The translations under genes were made by a program, and so were the position numbers. Source: Streptomyces atratus (GTDB lineage Bacteria > Actinomycetota > Actinomycetes > Streptomycetales > Streptomycetaceae). From it: 64,000 nt of DNA. Below the pieces are notes generated by a model. It searched no databases. It saw nothing but the letters and a program-made list of their open reading frames with translations, and was not told where the DNA came from. Shown piece after piece: positions 26,505-36,500 of this stretch (the stretch's first letter is position 1; every line of letters begins with the position of its first letter). The stretch spans positions 24,012 through 88,011 of the forward strand of contig NZ_FPJO01000028.1 of NCBI RefSeq assembly GCF_900119365.1. The letters are read 5' to 3'.

Positions 26505-29315
26505 GTGTTCGTGGACTTCGTTCTGCTCGGAGGCATCGAGGCGTATGTCGGTGGTGCTGCGGTCGACTTGGGCCATGTCCGTCAGCGGTCGGTGCTGGCG
26601 GGGCTGCTGGTCGATGCCAATGCTCCGGTTCCGACCGCCAGGCTCGTGGACCGGGTGTGGGGGGACTGTCCTCCGCAACGGGCCCACGCCACGCTCTACA
26701 GCTACGTGTCCCGCCTGCGCCTGGCCTTGGCCACGGCGGCCGAGAAGGTGCACATCACACGGCAATCGGGCTCCTACGTCCTGGCGGTCGATCCGTCCGC
26801 CGTGGACCTGCACCGCTTTCGCGGCCTGGTCGGGCAGGCCCGCACTGCCGACGACGGCCACGCCGCGGTGCTGTTCGCACAAGCGCTCGCACTGTGGCGC
26901 GGCGATGCCTTCGGTGATCTGGACACTCCTTGGTTCAACGTCCTGCGCGAGTCGTGGCACCGAGAGAGAACCGCAGCCGAACTGGACCTGACCGATCTCC
27001 GGCTACGGCTCGGTCGGCACGCCGAGCTGTTGGCCGCGCTTCCCGCACGCGCCGAGCAGCACCCGCTGGACGAGCGTCTGGCGGGGCAGCTCATGCTGGC
27101 CCTGTACCGCAGCGGCCGCCGGTCGGATGCCCTGGCCCACTACCAGAACATTCAGCACCGATTATCGGAGGAACTCGGAACCGACCCTGGCCCGGAATTA
27201 CAACGACTGCACCAGCAGATTCTCACCACGGACGCCGCACTGGCCGTCCGCCCTGCCACTGGCACAACCGCGCAATTGGGAACGGCCATGGTGCCGCGCC
27301 AATTGCCGCCTCCGCCCGGACACTTCATCGGCCGGGCCCGCGAGATCGCGGAACTCGACAAGGCGCTCAACGCGGGCGGTGCTCCAGGTGGCACCGTGGT
27401 GATCTCGACGATCGGCGGGATCGGCGGAATCGGCAAGACCTGGCTCGCCGGTCATTGGGCCCATCACAACGCCGCGGCGTTCCCCGACGGGCAACTCCAC
27501 GCCGATCTTCGAGGCTTCTCCCCATTGGGAGACCCCGCCTCTCCGGCAGAAGTGGTGCAGAACTTTCTCCACGCCCTCGGGCTCGCCCCCACAGAGATGC
27601 CGGTCGACTTACCGGGCCGAGTGGCGATGTACCGCAGCCTGATCGCGGACAGGCGGATGCTGATCGTGCTGGACGACGCCCGCGACACCGCCCAGGTCCT
27701 TCCCCTGTTACCGGGAACTCCTTCCTGCACGATGCTGATCACCAGCCGTCGTGGACTCACCGGACTGATCACCGCGCACGGGGCCCGTCCTCTCGCCCTG
27801 GACGTGGTGTCCGAGGCGGAGGCCCGGGAGATGCTGGTTCATCGCCTTGGTTCCGAACGGGTTACGGAGGAACCAAAGGCGGTGGCCACGCTCCTGGATT
27901 ACTGCGCGGGTCTGCCCCTGGCCATCGGCGTAATGTCTGCCCGGGCGGGCATTCATCCCACTTTTCCGCTGGCCGCGCTTGCTGAGGAACTCCATGACAG
28001 ATCCGCCCGGCTGGACGCCTTCGGCACCGACGATCCCACAGCCGACCTGCGGGCCGTGCTGTCCTCCTCCTACGACGCCCTGGACACAGCGACAGCGCGG
28101 GTGTTCGGACTGCTCGGCCAGTCGCTCGGCCCGGACATCAGTCTGGCCGCGGCGTCGGCCCTGACCGCACTGCCCGTCCCGGAAGTGCGGTCGCACCTGC
28201 GCGGGCTGGAAGGGGCGCATCTGATCCAGGAGATCCGCCCGGGCCGCTACCGCATGCACGACCTCGTACGGCTCTATGCGGCAGAGCGCGCGACACAGGA
28301 TCAGCGCAGGGAAGCTCTGGAGTCCGCGCTGCGCGGGTTGGTGGACTTCTACGCCGACACGGCACACGACGGCGACCGATTGTTGTCGCCGCTGCGAACC
28401 CCGTTCGGGCCGGACCTACCAGACGTCACGCGAGGCGCCCTCCCACTCCGGGACATCGAAACCGCAATGCGCTGGTTCGAAGCCGAACACCTCTGCTTGC
28501 TCGACGCGCACCGCTTCGCCATGGCGCAGGGCCACTACCGGCAGGCATGGCAGTTGGCTTGGTCCCTAGATACCTTTCACTGGCGGCAGGGGAACCTGGA
28601 CGACCGCACTGCGATGCTGCGGGCCACGCTCGCCGCCGAGGAGAGCATGCGGGACCAGACACAGCGTGCACTGGCTCACCGGCTTCTCGGGCGCGCCCAT
28701 GCCTCTCAGGGCCGGCACGCCGCGGCTCTGGAACACCTGCGTGTGGCTCTCACGCTGTTCGAGGAAGCCGATCAGGCGGCGGGAAAGGCACAGACACATC
28801 TCAACCTCGCCCTGGCCTGGGAGAAGCACGGCGACGACCGACAGGCGCTGGCGCACGCGATCCAGAACCTGCGCATCCGCAGGACACTCGACAGTCCTCC
28901 CCGGGAAGCCGAAGCGCTCAACGCGGTGGGCTGGTACCACGCCAGGCTGGGCCATCACCGGCAGTCCCGCAGCTACTGCGAGGAGGCGCTCGTCCTGTGC
29001 CGTCGGCACCACTTTCGCGAGGGGGAGGCATTCACTCTGGACAGTCTCGGCTACCTCGCCCACCGCACCAACGAACACGCCCTTGCACTCGAGCGCTACG
29101 ATCAGGCCTTGACCCTGCGCCGGGAACTCGGTGACGCCTTTGAGGAGGCAGACACACTGGCAAAACTGGGGGATATCCGTGACTCCCTGGGCCAGCACGC
29201 CCAGGCCTGCGAGGCGTGGGAACAGGCCCGTTCCCTCTACCGATCCCAGCGGCGCCTCAGGCCGGCCTTCCAAGTCGAGGAGAAGCTGGCTCGCAGAGGG
29301 CGGTTCGTGAGTTGA
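26505..29315 (+). CDS. AfsR/SARP-type regulator with NB-ARC and TPR domains
   Basis: 936 residues. An OmpR-like winged helix and bacterial transcriptional activator domain occupy residues ~1-245 (ARLVDRVWGDCPPQRAHATL, LYSYVSRLRLAL). The NB-ARC ATPase has Walker A IGGIGGIGKTW near 300-310 and Walker B RMLIVLDDA near 385. TPR repeats fill the last ~250 residues. This is the architecture of AfsR, an activator of antibiotic clusters in Streptomyces. It is divergent from the six-cysteine peptide operon and is its most likely pathway-specific activator. Start may be GTG 26505 or GTG 26511; the latter has better spacing from GGGGGAAGG. Confidence 0.85.
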   Translation: MFVDFVLLGGIEAYVGGAAVDLGHVRQRSVLAGLLVDANAPVPTARLVDRVWGDCPPQRAHATLYSYVSRLRLALATAAEKVHITRQSGSYVLAVDPSAVDLHRFRGLVGQARTADDGHAAVLFAQALALWRGDAFGDLDTPWFNVLRESWHRERTAAELDLTDLRLRLGRHAELLAALPARAEQHPLDERLAGQLMLALYRSGRRSDALAHYQNIQHRLSEELGTDPGPELQRLHQQILTTDAALAVRPATGTTAQLGTAMVPRQLPPPPGHFIGRAREIAELDKALNAGGAPGGTVVISTIGGIGGIGKTWLAGHWAHHNAAAFPDGQLHADLRGFSPLGDPASPAEVVQNFLHALGLAPTEMPVDLPGRVAMYRSLIADRRMLIVLDDARDTAQVLPLLPGTPSCTMLITSRRGLTGLITAHGARPLALDVVSEAEAREMLVHRLGSERVTEEPKAVATLLDYCAGLPLAIGVMSARAGIHPTFPLAALAEELHDRSARLDAFGTDDPTADLRAVLSSSYDALDTATARVFGLLGQSLGPDISLAAASALTALPVPEVRSHLRGLEGAHLIQEIRPGRYRMHDLVRLYAAERATQDQRREALESALRGLVDFYADTAHDGDRLLSPLRTPFGPDLPDVTRGALPLRDIETAMRWFEAEHLCLLDAHRFAMAQGHYRQAWQLAWSLDTFHWRQGNLDDRTAMLRATLAAEESMRDQTQRALAHRLLGRAHASQGRHAAALEHLRVALTLFEEADQAAGKAQTHLNLALAWEKHGDDRQALAHAIQNLRIRRTLDSPPREAEALNAVGWYHARLGHHRQSRSYCEEALVLCRRHHFREGEAFTLDSLGYLAHRTNEHALALERYDQALTLRRELGDAFEEADTLAKLGDIRDSLGQHAQACEAWEQARSLYRSQRRLRPAFQVEEKLARRGRFVS

Positions 29316-29599
29316 TGTCCGTTGCACTCGGCGGTGACCTCGTCCGCGCTGGCCCGGTTCGCCGGACTCAGCGTCTTCCGCTTCCTGCCCCACGTGACCT
29401 GCTTGGACACCAGTTCACCAGCCCGGTCGGTGTCGCTCCCACCCTCTCCGCTTCGGCAATCAACGGGGAGTCGAGGGTTCTTACCAAGCCTGTCACCCAG
29501 TTTCGTTGGACTCGAACACTCCGACGATCTGCGCCGCCATCTGGCCGTCGCCCAAGCCCAGGGCTGCCGGGGCCTGGGCTCTCTGCTGCTCAGCACGCC

Positions 29600-29735
29600 C
29601 GAGGACGAAATCGACGACTCTGCCGCCCGGCATCCTGGGTGCCGCGCAGATGGCCCTGTTCACGGGCCTGATGGCGGAATGGCTCACCGACTCCGAGCAT
29701 GCCCACGACGCGTCCGAGGTCGTCGCCGGCCTGCA
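29600..29735 (+). pseudogene. C-terminal fragment of a TetR-family regulator
   Basis: The frame reads ILGAAQMALFTGLMAEWLTD and SEHAHDASEVVAGLHSVM, similar to the last two helices of Streptomyces TetR proteins. No DNA-binding domain remains nearby. It ends in a dispersed repeat at 29742. Confidence 0.4.
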
Positions 29736-29741
29736 TTCCGT

Positions 29742-29842
29742 CATGGCTTCGTTGATCTCTAGGAACAGCGTTTGTCGACTGGTTTCGGAGTCACTTGCTG
29801 ATCAGTGGGGCCGTGCATGTCGACGAGAAGTGACGGCACAAC
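29742..29842 (+). repeat. Dispersed repeat (inverted mate at 38925-39022)
   Basis: The segment starting ATGGCTTCGTTGATCTC and continuing AGGAACAGCGTTTGTCGAC is nearly identical to the complement of 38963-39022. Similarity extends weakly to a common end near (A/G)TGACGGCA. It probably marks the ends of a related insertion element. Confidence 0.55.
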
Positions 29843-29954
29843 TGGCTCAGTCCCGGAGACCCACCTTTCGGGCAAGTAGCCGGCGGGCGTGCCTCCGGGG
29901 CTCGGCGGCTGATTTCCGCCAGCACGTCGCCTTCTGCACTCCTACGCTGCGGCC

Positions 29955-30554
29955 ATGTCATACCGCTTCGCCGGCATCATCGACCGCTATCTACTCTCCG
30001 GTTCCGAGTTCACCCACAGGCTGCGCGCGGTACGGGCCGAGCAGTGGACGGCACCCACCCCCTGCGCAGAGTGGGACGTACGCCACCTCGTCAACCACAT
30101 GACCCGGGGAAACCTCAACTACGTCTCTCTGCTGGATGGTGGCTCGGCCGCCGACTTCCTCCGGCTCCGGGACGAGGACGCTCTGGGCAGCGATCCGGTG
30201 GGTGCCTACATCCGGTCGGTGCGGGAGTGCGCCGAGGCGTTCCGGAGGCCGGGCGTCCTCCAGCAGACTCTCGACTACCCTCTCGGCCCGGTGACCGGAG
30301 AACAGGCCCTCGCAGTCCGCACCACGGACGCGACCATTCACACCTGGGACCTGGCCCGAGCCGTCAACGCTCCCGAGAAGCTCGATCCGGAGCTCGTCGC
30401 CTGGATCGAAGAGCACCTCGCCAAAATCTACGCCGGCTTGGCGGAGTCACCCGTCTCCGCCGACACCACCCACCGCTTCTTCGCCGCGCCAGGGGCTCCA
30501 CCCGTGGCCGGGGAGGCCCGCCAAGCCCGGTTGCTGCGTCTGTTCGGCCGCTGA
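29955..30554 (+). CDS. TIGR03086-type DinB-like protein
   Basis: 199 residues of the mycothiol-dependent maleylpyruvate isomerase/DinB-like superfamily. The N-terminal helix pair has TPCAEWDVRHLVNHMTRGNL, with the metal-binding histidine, and the later TTDATIHTWDLARAV supplies further ligands. This subfamily is common in actinobacteria and probably uses mycothiol; the reaction is unknown. It is complete and stands alone. Confidence 0.8.
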   Translation: MSYRFAGIIDRYLLSGSEFTHRLRAVRAEQWTAPTPCAEWDVRHLVNHMTRGNLNYVSLLDGGSAADFLRLRDEDALGSDPVGAYIRSVRECAEAFRRPGVLQQTLDYPLGPVTGEQALAVRTTDATIHTWDLARAVNAPEKLDPELVAWIEEHLAKIYAGLAESPVSADTTHRFFAAPGAPPVAGEARQARLLRLFGR

Positions 30555-30654
30555 GCGAAGGGCAAGGCGAGCTCGACCTTCGAAATCTGCGGCATGACCA
30601 GCGCCTTTCACCAAGAGCATCCCGATGCTGTCCTGGCAAGAGCCGCCATGCCTC

Positions 30655-30745
30655 CCAAACTCATCAGCATCACCTGACCGTGGTTCGGGGCGCCTTCCAA
30701 ATCCATCGACAAGTGACGTCACTACTGCTCGATAAAGCCACCGAC
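30655..30745. repeat. Dispersed repeat, copy 2 (mate at 16130-16220)
   Basis: Same orientation as the copy at 16130-16220 and about two-thirds identical, sharing ATCACC(C/T)GACCGTGG and CACTACT. It lies in the 313-bp gap after the DinB-like gene, which otherwise holds nothing I can support. Confidence 0.45.
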
Positions 30746-30867
30746 GGGTGTCCTTTGTCAGCGAAGACAGTCGACGGTGACCCTCTGACCAGGGCGGACC
30801 ATGTTCGTTGGCAAGGGCCTTGAGGCGGGCGTGCTGCTGTTGTTGCCCGCTGTTCGACTTGCCCCGG

Positions 30868-31791
30868 TCAGCCGGTCCCTGGCGCGGTGAGGGTGGTACG
30901 CAGCAGGTCCAGGAGGACGGTGGCTGCAGGGCCGGAGGGACCGTCCGTCCGCCAGGTCAGAGCGACCCGGCCGCGTAGCCGCGGCTCGGTGATCTCCAGC
31001 ATCCTTAGCCCGAAGGCTGACGCCGAGTCGGCGGACAGGGCCGGAACTACTGCCACGCCGAGGCCGCGGGCGGCGAGCTGTGCAAGGAACAGCGGAGCGG
31101 CCGCTTCGAAGGCGATGTGGGGCTGGAACCCGGCCTGCGCGCACGCGCGGTCGAGTACCCCGCGGATGCCTGTGCCACGTGGCAGGCTGATCAGCGGGCG
31201 ATCGCGGAGCTCGGCCAACGTAATGCTCGTGCGGTCCGGGGACGCGAGGGCGGGGTCATTCGGGGCGACGGCTGCGACCAGGGGTTCGTCGACCAGGACC
31301 TGGAGGGAAATGCCCGGCGGGGGCTCCTCGTCCGCGAGTCCGATCACGGCGATGTCGAGTTCCCCCCGGTGCAGCGCGGTGAGCATCCACTCCGAGGTGT
31401 CCTCGGTCAGGGCGATCTCCACCTGGGGGTGGTCCGCGTGGAAGCGGGCCAGGATGGGGGCCAGGTCGAACTCATGCGCTGCTGCGCCCGCCCCCGAGAC
31501 GAGGCCGAGGGTGACCTGGCCGCGGAGCAGCCCGGTGAACTCGTCGGCGGTCTGGCGGACCGCCTCGACGGCACTGATCGCGGCCCGCGCGTACGGCAGC
31601 ACGGCCTCGCCCACCTCCGTCAGGGTCACCGACCGGCCGGAGCGGTCGAGCAGCAGATGCCCGAGCTCCTTCTCCAACTGCCGGACCTGGGCGCTTACTC
31701 CAGGCTGTGCCAGGTGCAGCCGGGCGGCGGCGCGGGTGAAATTGGCTTCCTCCGCGACCGTGACGAAGTACCGCAGCTGCCGAATGTCCAT
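30868..31791 (-). CDS. LysR-family transcriptional regulator
   Basis: 307 residues from ATG 31791 (MDIRQLRYFVTVAEEANFTR). The N-terminal winged helix contains AARLHLAQPGVSAQVRQLEK. The C-terminal substrate-binding domain runs from ~90, with GQVTLGLVSGAG and ELDIAVIGLADEEPPPG. LysR proteins usually control the divergent neighbour, here the isomerase-like gene at 31863, in response to an aromatic or related compound. The inverted repeat over the start is the likely autoregulatory site. Confidence 0.9.
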   Translation of the reverse strand: MDIRQLRYFVTVAEEANFTRAAARLHLAQPGVSAQVRQLEKELGHLLLDRSGRSVTLTEVGEAVLPYARAAISAVEAVRQTADEFTGLLRGQVTLGLVSGAGAAAHEFDLAPILARFHADHPQVEIALTEDTSEWMLTALHRGELDIAVIGLADEEPPPGISLQVLVDEPLVAAVAPNDPALASPDRTSITLAELRDRPLISLPRGTGIRGVLDRACAQAGFQPHIAFEAAAPLFLAQLAARGLGVAVVPALSADSASAFGLRMLEITEPRLRGRVALTWRTDGPSGPAATVLLDLLRTTLTAPGTG

Positions 31792-31837
31792 AAGCAATCA
31801 TTCTAGTTGCGAGACATCCAAACTATTGGACTTATGG
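31788..31837. promoter_or_regulatory. Inverted repeat between lysR and divergent gene
   Basis: CCATAAG (overlapping the lysR start codon) and CTTATGG are exact complements 36 bp apart. The interval is AT-rich for this genome and should hold the divergent promoters. It is a candidate LysR binding region. Confidence 0.5.
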
Positions 31838-31862
31838 TGAGCCTGCCGAGAGCCTTGAAGCC

Positions 31863-32516
31863 ATGGGGAACACGACGCACCGCAGGCCAGCGGCGGACAT
31901 CAGAGCCGCGATCGCGGCCGAACGCCGAGAGCTGGCAGCCATGCTGGATGGCCTGTCGGCCGAAGAATGGGACGCACCGACCCTGTGCGGGGGATGGCGG
32001 GTACGGGAAGTCGCGGCCCACATGACGATGGGGTTCAGGTACTCGCTCTCCAAGACGGCGTGGGAACTGATCAGATCGCGAGGCAGTCTCCACCGGATGA
32101 CCGATCGATGCGCCCGCAAGGACTCGGCTGCCCATTCGACGCGTGAGCTCGCCGCATTGCTCCGTGACCACGCGGATCACCCCTGGAGGCCGCCGGTCGG
32201 CGGGATCGAGGCGGCGTTGGGCCACGACGTGATCCACGGCCTGGACATCACGGTCGCGCTGGGCCTCGACCGCAGGGTCCCCGAAGATCGCGTGCGCATC
32301 CTCCTGGAGAGCGTCAACGCCAGAACCCTCAAGTTCTTCAAAGCCGACCTGGGTGGCATCGAACTCCGCGCCGACGACCTCGACTGGTCCTTCGGCACCG
32401 GAACACCTCTGTCCGGCGCCGCACAGGATCTCCTCCTGCTCGCATACGGCCGACGGCTCCCCCCAGGACACCTCCGCGGCAAACCAGGCGGTCGCTTCCT
32501 CACTGCGCAGGTGTGA
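31863..32516 (+). CDS. Maleylpyruvate isomerase-family (TIGR03083) protein
   Basis: 217 residues, starting MGNTTHRRPAADIRAAIAAE. The family's metal/mycothiol site is suggested by LCGGWRVREVAAHMTMGFRY and ALGHDVIHGLDITVALGL. The divergent LysR regulator suggests inducible expression. The exact substrate cannot be named from the sequence. Confidence 0.75.
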   Translation: MGNTTHRRPAADIRAAIAAERRELAAMLDGLSAEEWDAPTLCGGWRVREVAAHMTMGFRYSLSKTAWELIRSRGSLHRMTDRCARKDSAAHSTRELAALLRDHADHPWRPPVGGIEAALGHDVIHGLDITVALGLDRRVPEDRVRILLESVNARTLKFFKADLGGIELRADDLDWSFGTGTPLSGAAQDLLLLAYGRRLPPGHLRGKPGGRFLTAQV

Positions 32517-32932
32517 CCGCGTCAGTCCCCGGACGGTCACCGGTATGCCTGCCGTCCAACGGCGACAGCGGCAGGCAGCAACCCGGTCCACCCTGCGCCG
32601 CCCCGGTCGTGACCGCCACCCCGGTCGCCTGCGCCGGGAAGGGCCAGATCGTTCTGTCCGTAGCTGGGAAGGACCCCGTCCGCCAGTGGACTGTGACGGC
32701 GTCCCGCTTCGCCAGCGTCTCACTGCCTCAGCGGCCAAGGTCAGGATCGACTCCGAGGCGAGGTTCTGGTTCTGAGCGGCGGCCACGGTGTCGGCATCGG
32801 GGCGCTCGCGGAGTGGACTGCTGTAGGCCAGGGCAGTGCCGGAGAGCTTGAGCAGTGCTTCGCCATCACCCGGATCACCGCAGTCCGCCGGGTGGTGAAG
32901 TGGTGACCCGCGCGACCGAAGGGCATCCCGTC
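32517..32932. other. Intergenic region without a supported gene
   Basis: Several short frames exist on both strands, for example one reading ATPVACAGKGQIVLSV on the plus strand, but none has a start, RBS and plausible length. It probably contains decayed coding sequence at the border between chromosomal-type and plasmid-type genes. Confidence 0.4.
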
Positions 32933-33470
32933 ATGCACGAGCACGAAGAGGTCTTCCACCCGTGGGGCACCGTGTCTCCCGCGTTCTGGGGAGCCCCCGC
33001 GCTCGCCTCTGCCGAGCAGGCCGGGCCCGGGGCGCGTACACCGGAGGTGCTGCGCGAACGCCTGGCCCGCAATCGCCGCTGCGGCATCCGGTGGCCGACT
33101 GCGGGATGCCGCGTGGATGGCGTACGAGCTCGACACCGAGATCGCCGCCGAGTACGGCACCGAGCATCTGAACGTCGTCCACATCCGGGAGGTCCGCGGG
33201 CATCTCGCTCATCTGATGGGCGACCATGCCGCGGCGCTCGGGTGGTATCTGCACACCGCCCGCCTGCGGGCGACGGTCCAGGGGCCTCGGCATCCCGACA
33301 CCGAGGAGGCGACCCGCCGCGTCTACAGCCTCTGGCGAACCGTCCCCGCCCAGGACGCCCACCGTCTCGGCACCGAGCTCCTCAGTACGGTCACCGACAT
33401 CCACGGACCCGACGCACCGGTTGCTCTCCGGACCCGCCGACGGCTGGACTCCCTCGTCCGGAACAACTGA
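32933..33470 (+). pseudogene. TPR-like plasmid protein with a frameshift
   Basis: From ATG 32933 the first frame reads MHEHEEVFHPWGTVSPAFWG and continues to VLRERLA near 33070. The following frame reads AAAASGGRLRDAAWMAYELD, then EHLNVVHIREVRGHLAHLMG and GPRHPDTEEATRRVYSLW to the stop. A one-base shift near 33070 separates them. The second part alone could be translated from ATG 33117 as a 117-residue protein. It lies just before the large palindrome and convergent to the relaxase gene. Confidence 0.5.
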
Positions 33471-33483
33471 CTCCGTCCGGCTC

Positions 33484-33552
33484 GGTCGTGGGGGTTTGTT
33501 GTCCGCGGACAACAGACTGTCTGTTGTCCGCGGACAACAAACCCCCACGACC
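33484..33552. promoter_or_regulatory. 69-bp perfect palindrome with two parS-like cores
   Basis: Two copies of GTTGTCCGCGGACAAC (33498-33513 and 33523-33538) sit in a perfect palindrome with 34-bp arms around a single central T at 33518. It lies between the convergent ends of the TPR-like gene and the relaxase gene. It could serve both as a partition site and as a bidirectional terminator. Confidence 0.7.
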
Positions 33553-33562
33553 ACACGGTCTT

Positions 33563-36500
33563 TCAGCGGCCGAGGCCTGGCCCTGGCCGCCCCTGGGGCT
33601 GCGGAGAGGCGGCACGGTTGCGATGGCCGGCTTCCCGGGTGGCGCGTCGGAGGTTCTGCCCGGCCTGACGTGCGGCTGCGGCTTCCCGCGCTGCCAGCGA
33701 CCGCTGTTCCGTCTCACGGACCGCCTGCCCAGGGGTGAACCGGGCCCGTAGCTCGGCTTCCACACGCAGCCCGCAGGCCTTACGTGTCTCCAGGGCGGCA
33801 ATCGTGCGCTGCTCCGCCGCCTGCCGGAGAAGCTCCTCGTGCCGGTCCGCGTCAGCACGGCTCAGGCGGACGGCGAGGGCAGGCAGTTGGGCGCGGCACT
33901 CGGTGATCCGGTCGGACAGCGGTCTGTCGGAGTCGGTTCCGGTGGATCTGTGGATCCGGTCCCTGACGCTGTCGCGCAGGGCCCGGGCCCGGGCCCGCAG
34001 CTCGGCTGCCCGGTCGTCGAGTTCCGTGATCTGCCGGGTACGGTCCTCGATCCTGGCGTGCATGACGTCGGCGGCCTCCCTCATCCGGCGCCGCCCGGTG
34101 AGCACGGTCCTCTTCAGGGCGAGGCGGGCGACGATCTTCCGCTCGGCGTCGCCCTCGATACGGTTCGACTCGCGCAGCCTGGCAAGTTGGAGGTCGACGG
34201 CGTCGGCCTGCTCCTCGGCACGCACGGCGCGGGCGAGATCGCTGTCCGCCGTGTCCAGGTGCCGGCTGATCTGTGCGAAGGTCCGGCGCGCCGGTGCCTG
34301 GCCGGTACCGAGAACGGCGGCGAGCTCCTCGGCCTGCCGTGCGTACGTCCGTGCCCGCTCCGTGGCGATCGCCGCGTCCCGGTTGGCCTGCTGGACACCG
34401 GGCTCCAGTTGGGCCGTGGCCAGATGCCCCCATTCCCGCTCGTTCCAAGGCGTCACTGCCGCGGGCGGGATCGTCGGCATCGAACGCCCTGCGGTGGTGA
34501 GCTCGTCGGTGACCATGACGTCGCCGCGCTCCGCCTCCAGCAGCCGCCCGCACGCCGCGACGGCGCGGTCCAGTCGTTCGCCGTCGGTACGGACTTCACC
34601 GAAGCGGATCCGGGTGACGTCGTCCTCGAGTTCGTCGAGCGGCAGGAAGAGGTGCGATTCCAGCCGGGCCCGGGACATGGCCGGGTACAGCGAACGGGAA
34701 TCGGCATGCAGACCGTAGGCGATCGTCAGGTCCGAGGTGAGCCCCTGGGCGGAACCGATCGTCATGGCGTAGCCGTGGGTCAGCCGGCCCTCGGCGATGT
34801 CCTTCCTCGACATCCACGCGGTCTGCGTGACATGCCCGCCGCCGGGGCGTCGACGGCACCATTCCACCCGTACCCCCCGCTCGTCGTCCACTTCGAGGAC
34901 GACACCGCGGAAGCCGTTGAGCACGTCGGGCTGGGACAGGTCGCGGCGGGAGCGGTAGTCGTTGCGCCGGATGTGGACCAGGTCTCCGGCGGCGAAGGCG
35001 ACCCGGCCGCCGCCGGCAACTGCGTACGTACGGCCCGCGTCCAGCTCTCCGGAGGCGACCAGGACGGCGCGGGCCCCTGCGTTGAGCGCGGCCACGTCCG
35101 CCCGCCGTGCAGCGAGCAGCAGCAGATCGGCGACCTGCCCGTGTGGATCCCCGGCCCATCTGCCGCGTACCTCGTTCCAGCGCGCGAGCATGGAGGTCAG
35201 GGCCTCGGTGGCGGTGTCATCGGCGTGTACGTGACCGTGTGCGGCGTACGCCGAGAGGGCTGTCGTGCGGCCTCCGTCGCGCCAGTCCTGCAGCGCCGCT
35301 CTCTCGACGACGTCCCCCTGGCGCCGGTTCTCCGTCAGCTGCAGCCCGTCGACGAGCCGGTGGATCCGGGCGAAGCCGCCGCCGATGCCGACGGCGCGCA
35401 GCTGCAGCGGATCGCCGACACCGGCGATCTTCGTGCCGGTCCGGGCGGCATGCCGGAGCAACGTGGCAAGGGCGCGGTCGTCGACCATGGCTGCCTCGTC
35501 GATGACCAAGACGCCAACGCCGTCGAGACCGCGGCCGCCGCTGATCTCACGCGTCCAGGCGGCGATCGTCCGGGACTCGATGCCTGCCTCGGCGGCAAGG
35601 TTGGCGGCCGCCACGGCCGCCGTGCTCGCTCCGGCAACGGTCAGGCCGGCGGCCTCCCACCCAGCCCGGGCGGCACTCATCAAGGTGGTCTTGCCCGCAC
35701 CCGCGACACCGATCACGGCGTCGGCCCCGTGCCCGGCGGTGAGCAGACGCATCACGACGGCGCGCTGCTGAGGGGAGAACCGGAAGGCGCGGCCGGACGT
35801 GGACTGGGCGACTTCGACGGTGGCGATCGTCAGCTCGGCGGCCTCGGGCGTCAGCTGCGCCAGGCCCGCGCCCAGACCGGCCGTCGCGCACTCGATGATG
35901 GTCTGCTCGGCCGCGACGACGCCGCTGTGCGTGTAGCGCTGACGGTGTGTGCGGTGGTGCCGGTTGGAATCCGCGAGACGTACGGCATGCCCGTCGACGG
36001 ACAGGACCTCGTCGGTCAGCGCGACCAGCTGGTCCTTGCTCAGCAGGTAGGGCAACGTACGTGTGACGGCGGCCATGACGTGGGTGTGGGTGACAGCCTT
36101 CCGGCCTGCGGTCAGCCCATGACCGGGATCCCAGATCTGCGAGGCGATCTCCTGCGGACCCGGCATCAGCGGCCAGTCACCACCGGGCCACGACGGTGCG
36201 GGCCCGTCGGGTCCGTCGGGCCCGGGAAGCGCGGCCGCGACCATCGCGTCAACGGCTGCCTCGCCGCCCAGCACCGCCGCGGCGCGCGTCCGCCAGTTGT
36301 GGCGTGGCGCCTCTGCCGCCGCCTCGTCCTTGGCCTGAGCCGTACGCCTCGCGGCGGCCCTCATCCGATCACGGCCGGCGTCCCTGCCGACGAGGTCGAG
36401 GACTTGCTGCCGACGACGCGAGAAGGCACTGCGCAGGTCCCCGTCGACGCCTACGAGTTCCCACGCCCCTGTGCTCTCGCTCCGGGCGAACCGCGCACCG

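Noticed and set aside
22448..29315. Lanthipeptide or other classical RiPP cluster
   Set aside because: I found no LanB/LanC/LanM, YcaO, radical SAM or ATP-grasp gene here; the only modification candidates are the redox proteins.
32741..33184. 147-codon minus-strand frame
   Set aside because: It overlaps the better supported TPR-like gene on the plus strand and has no recognisable features.
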